The notes beneath the pieces are model-generated. The model was not told the origin of the DNA. It made no database searches and worked only from the letters and a program-made list of their open reading frames with translations. The position numbers were made by a program, and so were the translations under genes. 64,000 nt of DNA. Origin: Caldicellulosiruptor bescii DSM 6725. GTDB taxonomy: Bacteria; Bacillota; Thermoanaerobacteria; Caldicellulosiruptorales; Caldicellulosiruptoraceae. The DNA lies in NCBI RefSeq assembly GCF_000022325.1, contig NC_012034.1, positions 1,010,501-1,074,500 on the forward strand, written 5' to 3'. Shown here in pieces: positions 35,137 through 45,836 of this stretch. The number at the start of each line of letters is the position of its first letter. Positions within the stretch are counted from its first letter, which is position 1.

Positions 35137-36075
35137 ATGAAGATAAAAACTGCTAAAATGCATACTATATCAAAAATATCTTTTATAGTGCTAATAATTG
35201 CTTTTATAGCAGGTTATTTTTTGTATATAAGACCAAACAAAATACCGCCGCTTAATATTCCTAAGCCGGGGAATGAAATACCTGAAATAGACTATAAAGT
35301 GACAGCCAAATTTGACAATTTACCTACTGAAGCTATGGTATACAGATTTATAAAGCCAAAAAACATAGATATAGAGATTAAATCTTTAGCTAAAATATTT
35401 GGACTAAAAGGTGAAATGGAATATCAACCTATATGGAGAACTTATTTGATAAAAGAGAAAATAGATGAAAAGTATTATCGTGCATTGGAATATGAAATTG
35501 ACACAGGGAGATGGCATTATGAAGATAGCAAAGGACTTGATAATGATGATCCACAAAATCTACCTTCTGATGAAGAAGCAAAAAAAATTGCACTTGACTT
35601 TTTGAAAAAGAATGGTCTTTATGATAAAAGATTTATTTATTGTGCAGTTACAGACTCTTCATCTGGCGATAAAATTACAAATGATTATAAGGTTCATCAC
35701 AAGAATGTATATTTTTATCCCGAGATAAAAGGAAAGCCTGTATATGGTGTTTCAAGGATATTAGTGGTTGTAGGTGATAATGGAAAGATAGTAGAAGTTT
35801 ATAAATGGTATAAGGAGATTGAAGAATACAAAAAGGTAAAGATAATCTCTGCAGAAAAAGCTTTTGAAAAAGTTAAAAATAGAAAATCATCGAATAGTAT
35901 CAATCATAAGGCAAAGTCTGCAACAATCAAAGAAGTTTTTCTTGCTTACTGGGAAGATGCAGGTACAATTGAAGAGCAGCCATATTTGCAACCTGTTTGG
36001 GTATTTGCCGGGGAGGCTGTGACTGAAGATGGGAAAGTAGAAAAATTTGATGCTGTTGTTCCGGCTATAGAGTAA
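35137..36075 (+). CDS. Membrane-anchored PepSY/YycI-like protein
   Basis: 312 residues. One N-terminal helix (~12-29), then an extracytoplasmic part with a proline-rich linker (IRPNKIPPLNIPKPGNEIPE), repeated alpha-beta units (LPSDEEAKKIALDFLKKNGL; VSRILVVVGDNGKIVEVYKWYKE) and a C-terminal YLQPVWVFAGEAV strand. The pattern is that of PepSY-like or YycI-like domains, often regulators or inhibitors of proteases. It sits directly after the caspase-like gene. 44088-45035 is a close paralogue. Confidence 0.55.
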   Translation: MKIKTAKMHTISKISFIVLIIAFIAGYFLYIRPNKIPPLNIPKPGNEIPEIDYKVTAKFDNLPTEAMVYRFIKPKNIDIEIKSLAKIFGLKGEMEYQPIWRTYLIKEKIDEKYYRALEYEIDTGRWHYEDSKGLDNDDPQNLPSDEEAKKIALDFLKKNGLYDKRFIYCAVTDSSSGDKITNDYKVHHKNVYFYPEIKGKPVYGVSRILVVVGDNGKIVEVYKWYKEIEEYKKVKIISAEKAFEKVKNRKSSNSINHKAKSATIKEVFLAYWEDAGTIEEQPYLQPVWVFAGEAVTEDGKVEKFDAVVPAIE

Positions 36076-36148
36076 AAGTTCGGACTGGTTGTTTATGTAG
36101 GGACGTCTCAAGACAATAATTTTTGATAATTAATATACAGTAAAAAAT

Positions 36149-36188
36149 AAGAGGGTTGAGGTAAAGTTACCAACCAGCCCTCTTGCTT
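36149..36188. terminator. Bidirectional terminator
   Basis: AAGAGGG (36149-36155) with CCCTCTT (36178-36184) and inner TTG/CAA pairing, between convergent frames. Confidence 0.65.
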
Positions 36189-36189
36189 T

Positions 36190-37128
<939 letters not shown>

Positions 37129-38240
37129 AGGTTGTTGAATAAAAGAAATTAACATAAAAGATAATAAATAGATATATAAAAAGCCATCCTCCTTGAGGTA
37201 AAATTATAGGAAGAGAAGACAAAAAACACATAACAAAGGAGGATGGCAATGACTAATTTTATTAAAACACAAAATCAAAAATTTTTAAAGATACTTATGA
37301 CAATTGAGAAAGTAATAAAAGCTCTGGGATTAAAGATAAAAAGCAATAGAAGAGGAAGACCAAAGAAGTTTAAGTTAAGCCATATAATAGCTTGTTTTGT
37401 TTACAAAGTCAAAAACAAGATAAACAGCTTCAGGGAATTAGAATACAAGATAAACGAAGATGAAGAATTTAAAAAAGCTATAGGGATAGAGAAGAGCTTT
37501 TGACATTTCATATTTTTCGAAATGGGCAAAGGTAATTGAAGAAGAATATATAGAAGAAATAGCAAGAATTTTAGCAAGAAGAATAGCTCCGCAGACAAAA
37601 GTTTGTGCTATAGATTCTACCCCTTTGAGAAGTTCGAGGGGTGACAAAGAAGCAGGAACAGGAGTATGTATTAGTTTAGGTTTTTACAATGGATATAAAT
37701 TACATGTAATAGCAACAGTTGGAGATGAGGTTATACCAATAGTATGGTGGTTGACACGTGCAAATGTCCATGACAGTAGAGTAGTAGAAGTTTTGTATTG
37801 ATCTAAGATATTTGGCTTGATGTGATATTAGCGGATGCAGGTTATGATTGTGTAAAGTGGTTTGAGGTGGCAGATAAACTTGGGATAAAGTTTGTAGCGG
37901 CGGTAAATAAGAGAAATAGTAAGGATTTCGGTAATGTAAAAAATATTTTGAGGATAAAGAATATGGAATTTTTAAGAAGTGAAGAAGGACAAAGGTTATA
38001 TAAGCAAAGGACAAAAATTGAAAGATTATTTGGGAAATTAGAAGGAGAATACAATTTAGAACAAGTAAGGTTAAGAGGTTTTAGAACATATAAGAGGCAT
38101 GTGGACTGGATAATGATTACTTATTTGATAGAGGTCTATATTCAAAAAATTGAAAACTGTAAATTTTCTTTTAAATACACGTGGAATAATTTGTAATCCT
38201 ATATAATAACATTAATGGTATAATTATTTATTCAACAACT
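37129..38240 (+). mobile_element. DDE insertion sequence (IS4/IS5-like), decayed, copy 1
   Basis: Bounded by inverted ends AGGTTGTTGAATAA (37129-37142) and TTATTCAACAACT (38228-38240). One transposase, frameshifted, fills it. Three related remnants occur in this window. Confidence 0.8.
37249..38196 (+). pseudogene. DDE transposase (DDE_Tnp_1 type), frameshifted
   Basis: N-terminal SNRRGRPKKFKLSHIIACFVYKVKN, then a frameshift near 37500 and another break near 37800. The catalytic residues survive in separate frames: Asp in AIDSTPLRSSRGD, Asp in ILADAGYDCVKW and Glu in RTKIERLFGKLEGEYN. ATG 37249 has AAAGGAGG 7 nt upstream. Family placement within IS4/IS5 is uncertain. Confidence 0.75.
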
Positions 38241-38536
38241 TATTTGTAAGGTAAATTGATCTTTTTGAGAATATTAATGCATTCTTAGAAGCTTTCTATA
38301 ATTTGTTTAAGAACTGGTCGAGTAGAGTTGTACTGAGGGTAATACATATTTAACACTTGTTTGATAGGCTTATCTTTGATTGTTTCCAATATTTCTCTTA
38401 TTTATTTATGAAGTTCCTTTTGCCAATGATTACGATTTTAATTGTAAAGTGGGCGAGATTTTATTTTAACTTCCAAGAGTAAGAAAAAGTAAAAAAAAAC
38501 AGAGGTATGGAGAATATAAATTATTAATGATTAAAG

Positions 38537-38857
38537 AGGTTGTTGAATAACAGAAATAGCCATATAGAGTAAACATAGTAACAAAAAAGTTTTTAAAAAT
38601 ATACTCATGAGCATTAAAGCACAAAATAAAAATTTTTAAGCTAATTATTTTGAAAAAATTACATTTTTTGTATACAGCCAAAGAAGAAGTGATACCGCTT
38701 TTTTGGATTTTAACAGAGGCAAATGAACATGACTTGAAAACAAGAAGAGCTTTTGTATAGGGCATGGGGCTTTGGCTGTGAGATTGTATTAACAGATGGA
38801 GGATACGATCGTAGCAGATTACATGTATAATTGTTAATATTTTTTATTCAACAACCT
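38537..38857. mobile_element. Internally deleted IS copy (MITE-like), copy 2
   Basis: 321 bp between AGGTTGTTGAATAA (38537-38550) and TTATTCAACAACCT (38844-38857). Inside are scraps of the transposase (VIPLFWILTEANEHD, IVLTDGGYD). It cannot move itself but could be mobilised in trans. Between the two IS copies (38241-38536) I see only degenerate minus-strand coding-like sequence (for example KDKPIKQVLNMYYPQY) of unknown origin. Confidence 0.7.
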
Positions 38858-38953
38858 AATTTATAAATAAAAATACATACCAAAGAGAATGAAAATATGT
38901 GAACGTATTCTATTGAGAGTCAAACAGCAGAATGTCAAGAGGTAGGGGATAAA

Positions 38954-41005
38954 ATGTACCAAATAAAAATAATATTCAAATTTTACTTAACTCAGCTTTT
39001 AAGAAATATTTGGCTAAACTTATTGGTATTAGTAAGTGTTTTATTTATGGTCATTTATGCTTATGATTTGTTTTGGACAGACCGTGGTCAAGCAGCATTT
39101 GTAAGTTCATATTTTCAGCAAAATCTTTTGCTTCCTTTTATCACTATTACATATATTGTTTGGATTTATTATAGCATTTCTAAAGGCGAATTTTGTGATT
39201 TAATGGATAGTTATTCTTTTCGTAATTGGCAGTTATATTTTGGAGTTTACGCAGCTGTTTTTATAGTGTTTTTATTTTATTCAATTTTGCAATTTAGTGT
39301 TATTATGTTAATCCGAACCCTTGTTTTTCACAAACATATAACATTGGGGACGATTTTTATATTCTTATTTCAAAATATCATCAATGTACTATTTTTATCA
39401 TCATTCGGAGCATTCTGTGGAGTTGTTTTAAAAGAAAGTATATTGGGATATATAATAAGTTTTTTGGTTTTAATTATTAACATGTTTTTAGACAGGTTTA
39501 CAATAAAAGCTCTGAGCATAGTAGAAATAATTCACTTGAACATTTTCAAAAGTTCGAATATAACTAACTTTGATATGACTCCTGTTGAGAAGGATATATT
39601 ATTTTTAAGCCGTCTGTTTTTAATTACTTTTTCTCTGTTTTTATTGTTTTTAACTCTGACAATTTTTAAAACCTACAGAGAAAAGACCAACAAATTAACT
39701 AATTACATTACTTTGACAGTTTTATTTTCAATTTGTATTGCTGTTACTGTTTTATATTGGAAGTTTTCAATCATTCCTGAAAAACAAGTTTTGAGAAAGA
39801 TACTGTATTACAATAATACCGTATTAAATGTTCATATTGATGATTACAGTATTGAAGGTGAACTCAATGGTAATAAACTTTCATTAAAAGTAAATTTTAA
39901 TGCATACAATAACACAAATAATCCTCAAAAGTTAAGGTTTTATTTAGCTTCAAATTTTAATATAAAATACATTAAAGTAGATGGTAATTTAGTAGAGTTT
40001 CAGCGCAAAGGAGATTTAGTCAATATCAATCAAACAATTCAACCCAAGGAACAAGTAAATTGTGCTTTAGAATATCAAGGATCTTTACAGGAATTTGCAA
40101 AATGCAGTGATGAGGCTTTTGAATATATTTATAAGCCTTATGCATATATGACTTCTAACATGGTATTTGTTCCGGGAAATGCTGGTTGGTATCCTATGGA
40201 ACATGCAATATATAATTATATTCCTCGAAAGAAATGGCTTTACCCAGGACGGGAGATAAGACCGCGAAAATTTAATTCAAATATAAAATCAAAATTTCCT
40301 ATTGTGGAAGATCAAAATATTATATATGGCTACAAAAATATGGAGAAATCTGTCTATGGTGGAGTTGAGTATTATTACCTTTCAATTCACAAAGAATCAG
40401 TTAAAAAACTGCATCAATATATAAAAAATGAAGTAAAACTTTTAAATGAATTAGTCCCTTTACCAAGAATTCAAGTTTTTGAGGTGCCACAGAACAGTTT
40501 TTTAGCAGGTTTGGAGCAAAATTTGAATGTTGAAAATGGCTATGGTCGAATAATGATAAGTGAAAATTTGTTTATTAAGGCTGGAACGAATAATCTTTTA
40601 GAGATGGATAAACACAATTTAGATTGGGCTGTTTTTTCAGGTTGGTTCAACTTATCTGATGAGGGATTTAATCAAAACATGGATAGTAATTTAGTTAAAG
40701 AAGGTTATATATCTGACACGTTGCCAGGTATAAGGTTAGGTCCACCTATGCTTGCACTTAGTATAAAGTATTTGTTTGATTATATTTATGAGCAAAAGTA
40801 TAACCCACACTTTGATGAAAAGGAATTTATAGAAAATGTAAAGAGAAATTTTGGTGGGGATGCTTCAGAGCCAATTGTTGCGCTTATAAAAAAATATAAG
40901 GAAAATGATATTGAGAAGACAAAGATATTTTTAAGGGAACTTATGAATAGTGAAAAGCAGCAAAAATTGAATGTAGAAGATTTGATAGAACTTTTGTCTC
41001 ATTAA
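38954..41005 (+). CDS. ABC-2 permease fused to an M1-peptidase-like domain without zinc motif
   Basis: 683 residues. Residues ~1-290 hold about seven membrane helices like ABC-2 permeases. The rest is extracytoplasmic and resembles the N-terminal beta domain and catalytic-like region of M1 aminopeptidases fused to permeases in other bacteria. No HExxH is present; the matching region reads LLEMDKHNLDWAVFSGWFN. The domain is probably non-catalytic. With the next two genes it forms an ABC exporter operon. Confidence 0.6.
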   Translation: MYQIKIIFKFYLTQLLRNIWLNLLVLVSVLFMVIYAYDLFWTDRGQAAFVSSYFQQNLLLPFITITYIVWIYYSISKGEFCDLMDSYSFRNWQLYFGVYAAVFIVFLFYSILQFSVIMLIRTLVFHKHITLGTIFIFLFQNIINVLFLSSFGAFCGVVLKESILGYIISFLVLIINMFLDRFTIKALSIVEIIHLNIFKSSNITNFDMTPVEKDILFLSRLFLITFSLFLLFLTLTIFKTYREKTNKLTNYITLTVLFSICIAVTVLYWKFSIIPEKQVLRKILYYNNTVLNVHIDDYSIEGELNGNKLSLKVNFNAYNNTNNPQKLRFYLASNFNIKYIKVDGNLVEFQRKGDLVNINQTIQPKEQVNCALEYQGSLQEFAKCSDEAFEYIYKPYAYMTSNMVFVPGNAGWYPMEHAIYNYIPRKKWLYPGREIRPRKFNSNIKSKFPIVEDQNIIYGYKNMEKSVYGGVEYYYLSIHKESVKKLHQYIKNEVKLLNELVPLPRIQVFEVPQNSFLAGLEQNLNVENGYGRIMISENLFIKAGTNNLLEMDKHNLDWAVFSGWFNLSDEGFNQNMDSNLVKEGYISDTLPGIRLGPPMLALSIKYLFDYIYEQKYNPHFDEKEFIENVKRNFGGDASEPIVALIKKYKENDIEKTKIFLRELMNSEKQQKLNVEDLIELLSH

Positions 41006-41048
41006 TATTAATATTGTTATTGATAAGAAAAGCGAGGGAATATGCGTT

Positions 41049-41660
41049 ATGTTTTATAAGCTTTACCTTTACTACAAGATAAACAAGAATATAAATGTTT
41101 TTATTATGCCAGTTGTTTTTTTATTTGTAAACATAACTGTTTTGCTCACTGCAAAGCAATTAGAAGATACTAACTTTGGGGTTGCCTTTTTCATATTTGG
41201 ACTGATAATGTTTGCAAGTGTTTTTACCAGAATATTAACAACCGAGTTTTCAGCGGGATATTGGGAAATTATGTCAAGCTACCCGGAAAAGAAAATTTAC
41301 ATTTTTCTATTTAAATATTTGCTTGCTCTGCTGTTTTGTCTCATTCCAATGATAAGCTGTTTTATGTTATCTTTTGTTATTAGAGGAGGCAATTATAAAG
41401 GTGAACATAGTTTATTTTTGTTTGCGGTTAGCACTTTTATAGATTGTTTATTCATTGGGAATGTGACAAGTTTTATTTCCTTACTCATTCGTAATTATGA
41501 ACTATCATTAATTGCAAGTTTAATAGTAGTTTTAATACTGCTAAGAATAAATATTTCTATTTTGCTGTCAATGACACTTTTCTCTTTATTAGCTTTATTG
41601 TTCTTAATTCTTTCAATAAAGATATATACACAGGGGGATAAGATTATAAATGAAAATTGA
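41049..41660 (+). CDS. ABC-2 type permease subunit
   Basis: 203 residues with six predicted membrane helices and a central ILTTEFSAGYWEIMSSYPEKKIYIFLFKY loop typical of ABC-2 permeases. It overlaps the ATPase gene by 11 nt. Substrate unknown. Confidence 0.75.
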   Translation: MFYKLYLYYKINKNINVFIMPVVFLFVNITVLLTAKQLEDTNFGVAFFIFGLIMFASVFTRILTTEFSAGYWEIMSSYPEKKIYIFLFKYLLALLFCLIPMISCFMLSFVIRGGNYKGEHSLFLFAVSTFIDCLFIGNVTSFISLLIRNYELSLIASLIVVLILLRINISILLSMTLFSLLALLFLILSIKIYTQGDKIINEN

Positions 41661-42519
41661 AATTCGCAATTTATCAAAAACGTATGGTGAACTGTTAGCA
41701 TTAGATAATTTGAATATCACTATTGAGGGCGGAATGTATGGTCTTTTGGGACCAAATGGAGCTGGCAAAACCACTTTGATGAAAATTATGGCAACAGTCT
41801 TAAAGCCTACAAGTGGAACAGTTTTTTATGATGGATATGATGTTACAAAAAATCCAATAGAGATAAGGCAAATTATTGGTTATCTTCCCCAGGAGTATGG
41901 TTTGTACGGGGATGTAACTGTAATAGATTTTTTGTATTTTGTTGGTGCATTAAAAGGTATATCGCGAACAGAAATAAAGAAACAGGCTGATCAAATATTG
42001 GAGATTGTAAATTTAGGAGATAAAAGATTTTCAAAAATTAAAACTCTATCTGGAGGGATGAAGCAACGTTTAGGAATAGCTCAAGCTTTTTTAGGGAATC
42101 CAGAGGTAATAATTGTGGATGAACCGACTGCTGGATTAGACCCTGAAGAAAGAATAAGATTCCGCAATATCTTAGCTGAACTTAGTTTAGGCAAAACAGT
42201 AATTTTGTCTACACACATTATATCTGATATTGAAGATACTTGTAACATACTCAGCGTTCTAAATAAAGGCAAAATTCTTTATCAAGGTAATCTTGAAGGT
42301 TTAAGTGAATATTCACGTGGGAATGTTTGGGAAATTGAAATGCAACCTGAGTGTTATAATGAGATAAGAGAAAAATATCAAATATTAAACGTGAAAAGGA
42401 ATGATACAGGACTTAGTGTTCGTTTTATTAGTTCTAAAGAAATAGAGGGTAGTAAGCCAGTAGAACCTTCATTGGAATTAGGTTATTATTGCTTGTTAAA
42501 TAAAGTTAAAGGAGAATAA
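41650..42519 (+). CDS. ABC transporter ATP-binding protein
   Basis: 289 residues. Walker A GPNGAGKTT, signature LSGGMKQRLGIAQAFLG, Walker B VIIVDEPTAGLDPEE, switch His in ILSTHI. Belongs to the ABC-2 exporter ATPases. The next frame (42523-42561, 12 codons, with GGAG) stops at once, so a further operon gene was probably lost to the IS debris behind it. Confidence 0.9.
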   Translation: MKIEIRNLSKTYGELLALDNLNITIEGGMYGLLGPNGAGKTTLMKIMATVLKPTSGTVFYDGYDVTKNPIEIRQIIGYLPQEYGLYGDVTVIDFLYFVGALKGISRTEIKKQADQILEIVNLGDKRFSKIKTLSGGMKQRLGIAQAFLGNPEVIIVDEPTAGLDPEERIRFRNILAELSLGKTVILSTHIISDIEDTCNILSVLNKGKILYQGNLEGLSEYSRGNVWEIEMQPECYNEIREKYQILNVKRNDTGLSVRFISSKEIEGSKPVEPSLELGYYCLLNKVKGE

Positions 42520-42599
42520 ATAATGTCTTTAAGGAATATTACTGATATACCTATATATTAAAATTTTGAGAGACTAATTAAGATAGTACTTATACATTT

Positions 42600-42660
42600 G
42601 GTTCATGAGTTATTAATTCCATTCATAAGCAAAAGAAAATTTTTACCTTCTAGGGACAAT
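42600..42660 (-). pseudogene. Transposase C-terminal scrap
   Basis: Antisense to 42617-42652, similar to the final codons of the IS transposase at 53518-54451 (KKFSFTYEWN region). With the N-terminal fragment at 43590-43799 it brackets foreign DNA. Confidence 0.4.
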
Positions 42661-42678
42661 AAATAATTTTGTGTTGAG

Positions 42679-42740
42679 TAAAGCCTCCTTTTTAGTAAGA
42701 ATTTTACATAAAGCATAGATTACCAAAAAGGAGGCTTTTT
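42679..42740. terminator. Strong bidirectional terminator
   Basis: AAAGCCTCCTTTTT (42679-42692) pairs with AAAAAGGAGGCTTT (42724-42737), with T/A runs on both sides. Confidence 0.75.
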
Positions 42741-42847
42741 GCCTTGGTTTAAAAGTGTTTTAACATAAGAATTTTGTTTGAGTTCTAAAAAACGCTACAA
42801 ATAAAAAATATTTCAATGATAGAAAATTAATAATATTAGAAGATTTC

Positions 42848-43430
42848 TTATTTCTGCAGTTTCAAAAACTTTAGTTTCTTTTCAATCTGTTCCCATTTAA
42901 TTTTAGCTTCTTTTCTATTGCTAATTTTTGAAATATCAAAACTTTTAATTAATTTTAAATCATTTTTTAAAACCAGTAATTGGTTAACAACTTTACTCAC
43001 TGAAATTTGATTTTTCTCTATTATTTAATAGCAATATTTGAAGTTGATAAATTTTATCTTCATAACCTGAAATAAAAAATGCAACATTAAAAAATGAAAA
43101 ATCTCTGCCATTTTTACTTTCAAAACAATTATCTGCGATTTTTAACAAAGAAAACATTCTTCCGATGCTCTTCTGAAGAACACTCAAATATCCAATTGTT
43201 GTCATATTAAATTCGGAACTATTTTGGACATCTACTATAAATTGGTTGGTTATAGTTAAACTTCGGTTAATTTCAGATAAGAAAGTTTGAGATAAATCTT
43301 CTTTAATTTCTTTCAATGTTCTGTTATAAATATAAAGCTTGGCAACTGTCAATAAGTTACTTATAATAAGAAGTAAAATTAATAATACGATTATATAGCA
43401 TCTCTTTCTCTCGATATTTCCAAAGTTCAT
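42848..43430 (-). pseudogene. Small membrane-anchored protein of unknown function, frameshifted
   Basis: Residues 1-145: helix ~12-33, then a helical extracytoplasmic part (LKEIKEDLSQTFLSEINRSL). The frame ends at 42993, but a neighbouring frame continues from there with SKVVNQLLVLKNDLKLI to KLKFLKLQK (stop at 42848), giving ~195 residues in all. It may still be made in the shorter form. No family recognised. Confidence 0.45.
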
Positions 43431-43457
43431 GTTTTAACATTTCTCCCTTTTGAAAAA

Positions 43458-43799
43458 TTATTTACAAATGTACGGCAGAGAAATAGTATATGTTTTTACT
43501 CCTCCATAAGTATAATCCATCATATTTGATATATCATAGGTAAATTTTACATTAAAATATTTTGTGCCTGGATTAGGTAATTTGTTTATTATGTCTTGAT
43601 TTATTCGATATTCTAATTCTCTGAAACTTTTTATCCCCTTCTTAACTTTGTAAACCAGACAAGCTATTATTTGAAACAAATTAAATTTCCTTGGGCGTCC
43701 TCTTCTATTGTGCTTTATTCTCCTTGACAGAGCTTCAGCAACCTTTTTCACTACAAAAAGTAGCTTTAAAAATTTCTTATTTTGTGCTTTAATATTCAT
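43458..43799 (-). pseudogene. Chimeric frame: transposase N-terminus joined to an unknown C-terminus
   Basis: Residues 1-~68 (HNRRGRPRKFNLFQIIACLVYKVK...FRELEYRINQD) are the N-terminus of the same transposase as 37249. The remaining 45 residues (IINKLPNPGTKYFNVKFTYD, then YGGVKTYTISLPYICK) are not transposase. The join is in frame. It probably marks an old insertion or deletion scar, not a working protein. Confidence 0.55.
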
Positions 43800-43916
43800 A
43801 TGTATCTTTTTCCCCCTCTCTCAATATACCTTAGATTTTCTCAAAATATCTCGCGATTTCTTTAAATTTCGCTATCGAAACAAATAATTTCGTTCTTGAT
43901 ATTGTTATTATTGCTC

Positions 43917-44068
43917 GTATAATGGGATATAAATTAGCAGCAAATGATACTCTTTATAGTTTTTATGGTTGTCGACCTGAAAAAGAATGGTATAAAAATT
44001 ACAAGCAAGGGTATGGTATATTAGCAGAAAATGTAATATATCCATCTAAAGTTACTGTTGTTAAGTGA
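43917..44068 (+). pseudogene. C-terminal remnant of a caspase-like paralogue
   Basis: About 50 codons (RIMGYKLAANDTLYSFYGC...) nearly identical to the end of 34272-35117, cut at the left at 43917. It shows that the following PepSY-like gene was duplicated together with the tail of its upstream neighbour. Confidence 0.8.
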
Positions 44069-44087
44069 ATTAAAGGGGGATGATTAA

Positions 44088-45035
44088 ATGAAAATAAATG
44101 GTATTAAAATTGGAAATATGTTAAAAGTTTTTTTTGTAATTTTAATAATTGCTTTTATAGCAGGTTATTTTTTGTATATAAGACCAAACAAAATACCGCC
44201 GCTTAATATTCCTAAGCCGGGGAATGAAATACCTGAAATAGACTATAAAGTGACAGCCAAATTTGACAATTTACCTACTGAAGCTATGGTATACAGATTT
44301 AAAAAACCTAAAGATCCAGAAGCAGAAATAAAATCTTTAGCTAAGATATTTGGACTAAATGGTGAGGTACAATATTATCAAGCGGCTAATGAATACTTTA
44401 TAAAAGAGGGAGTGGACGATAGAGATTATCGTCTACTGAGGTATCAGATTAATACAGGGCGTTGGGTTTACACGGATATGAAGGAATATATGCATAACTA
44501 TGATTATAAACCACAGAATCTGCCTTCAGATGAAGAAGCCAAAAAGATTGCACTTGATTTTTTAAAGAAAAATGGTATTTATGATAAAAGATTTATATAT
44601 TGCGGAGTTGCATATGAATCCTCTGGAAGTGCGCTTACTAATGATTATAAAGTACTTCGTAAAGATGTAAATTTTTTCCCAGTAGTAGATGGGAAAGATG
44701 TATATGGTGTTTCGAAAATAATAGTTACTGTAGGTGACAATGGCAAAATAGTAGAAGTTACCAAATGGTACAAAGAGATAGAAGAGTATAAAAAGGTAAA
44801 GATAATGCCTGCAGAGAAAGCTTTTGAAAAAGTTAAAAATAGAAAATCATCGAATAGTATCAATCCTAAGGCAAAGTCTGCAACAATCAAAGAAGTTTTT
44901 CTTGCTTACTGGGAAGATGCAGGTACAATTGAAGAGCAGCCATATTTGCAACCTGTTTGGGTATTTGCCGGGGAGGCTGTGACTGAAGATGGGAAAGTAG
45001 AAAAATTTGATGCTGTTGTTCCGGCTATAGAGTAA
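44088..45035 (+). CDS. Membrane-anchored PepSY/YycI-like protein, copy 2
   Basis: 315 residues, close paralogue of 35137-36075. The start differs (MKINGIKIGNMLKVFFVILI), and the middle has changed most (ANEYFIKEGVDDRDYRLLRYQINTGRWVYTD compared with the first copy). The ends and flanking DNA are almost identical. AAGGGGGATG precedes the ATG. Its upstream caspase-like partner is gone. Confidence 0.55.
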   Translation: MKINGIKIGNMLKVFFVILIIAFIAGYFLYIRPNKIPPLNIPKPGNEIPEIDYKVTAKFDNLPTEAMVYRFKKPKDPEAEIKSLAKIFGLNGEVQYYQAANEYFIKEGVDDRDYRLLRYQINTGRWVYTDMKEYMHNYDYKPQNLPSDEEAKKIALDFLKKNGIYDKRFIYCGVAYESSGSALTNDYKVLRKDVNFFPVVDGKDVYGVSKIIVTVGDNGKIVEVTKWYKEIEEYKKVKIMPAEKAFEKVKNRKSSNSINPKAKSATIKEVFLAYWEDAGTIEEQPYLQPVWVFAGEAVTEDGKVEKFDAVVPAIE

Positions 45036-45089
45036 AAGTTCGGACTGGTTGTTTATGTAGGGACGTCTCAAGACAATAATTTTTGATAA

Positions 45090-45416
<327 letters not shown>

Positions 45417-45614
45417 CTAAGTTGCGTTTTGGTTTGGTATTATAAGTTGTTTAGTTTATAACAGATTGTATTATAACACAAAAATGCTGTTGAGAGGGCT
45501 GATTTTTTGTTTTCAATTTCATAGACTGCATAGAAATTTTAATAAATAAATGAGCGAATCGAAGTTTGAGCAGGCTAAATTTGTGAAATGAAAGTTAAAA
45601 ACAAAAGATGGATG

Positions 45615-45836
45615 TTGACATATTATGAAATGTTTTGATAAAATCTTAGCATAAAATTCAATCCAGAAAGTGGACAAATAAAAAGATTTAGTTTATGTAT
45701 CAAGGAAGCAAGAAAATATTACAAATATAAGGAAAGTGACCAGACTGTTTAGATGTTTTAAATGATTGATAACGCTCATATTGAGCGTTCTGCAAAAGGC
45801 TAAATTAAATTTTAAAATTTGGAGGAGGAAAGTGTA
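45615..45836 (+). promoter_or_regulatory. Promoter, leader and palindrome of the giant secreted protein gene
   Basis: TTGACA (45615-45620), 18 bp, TAAAAT (45639-45644). In the leader, 45771-45789 reads AACGCTCA-TAT-TGAGCGTT, related to the RiPP-cluster palindrome. A GGAGGAGG site precedes ATG 45837. If transcription starts near 45651 the palindrome lies in the RNA and may act as a hairpin or roadblock. Confidence 0.55.
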
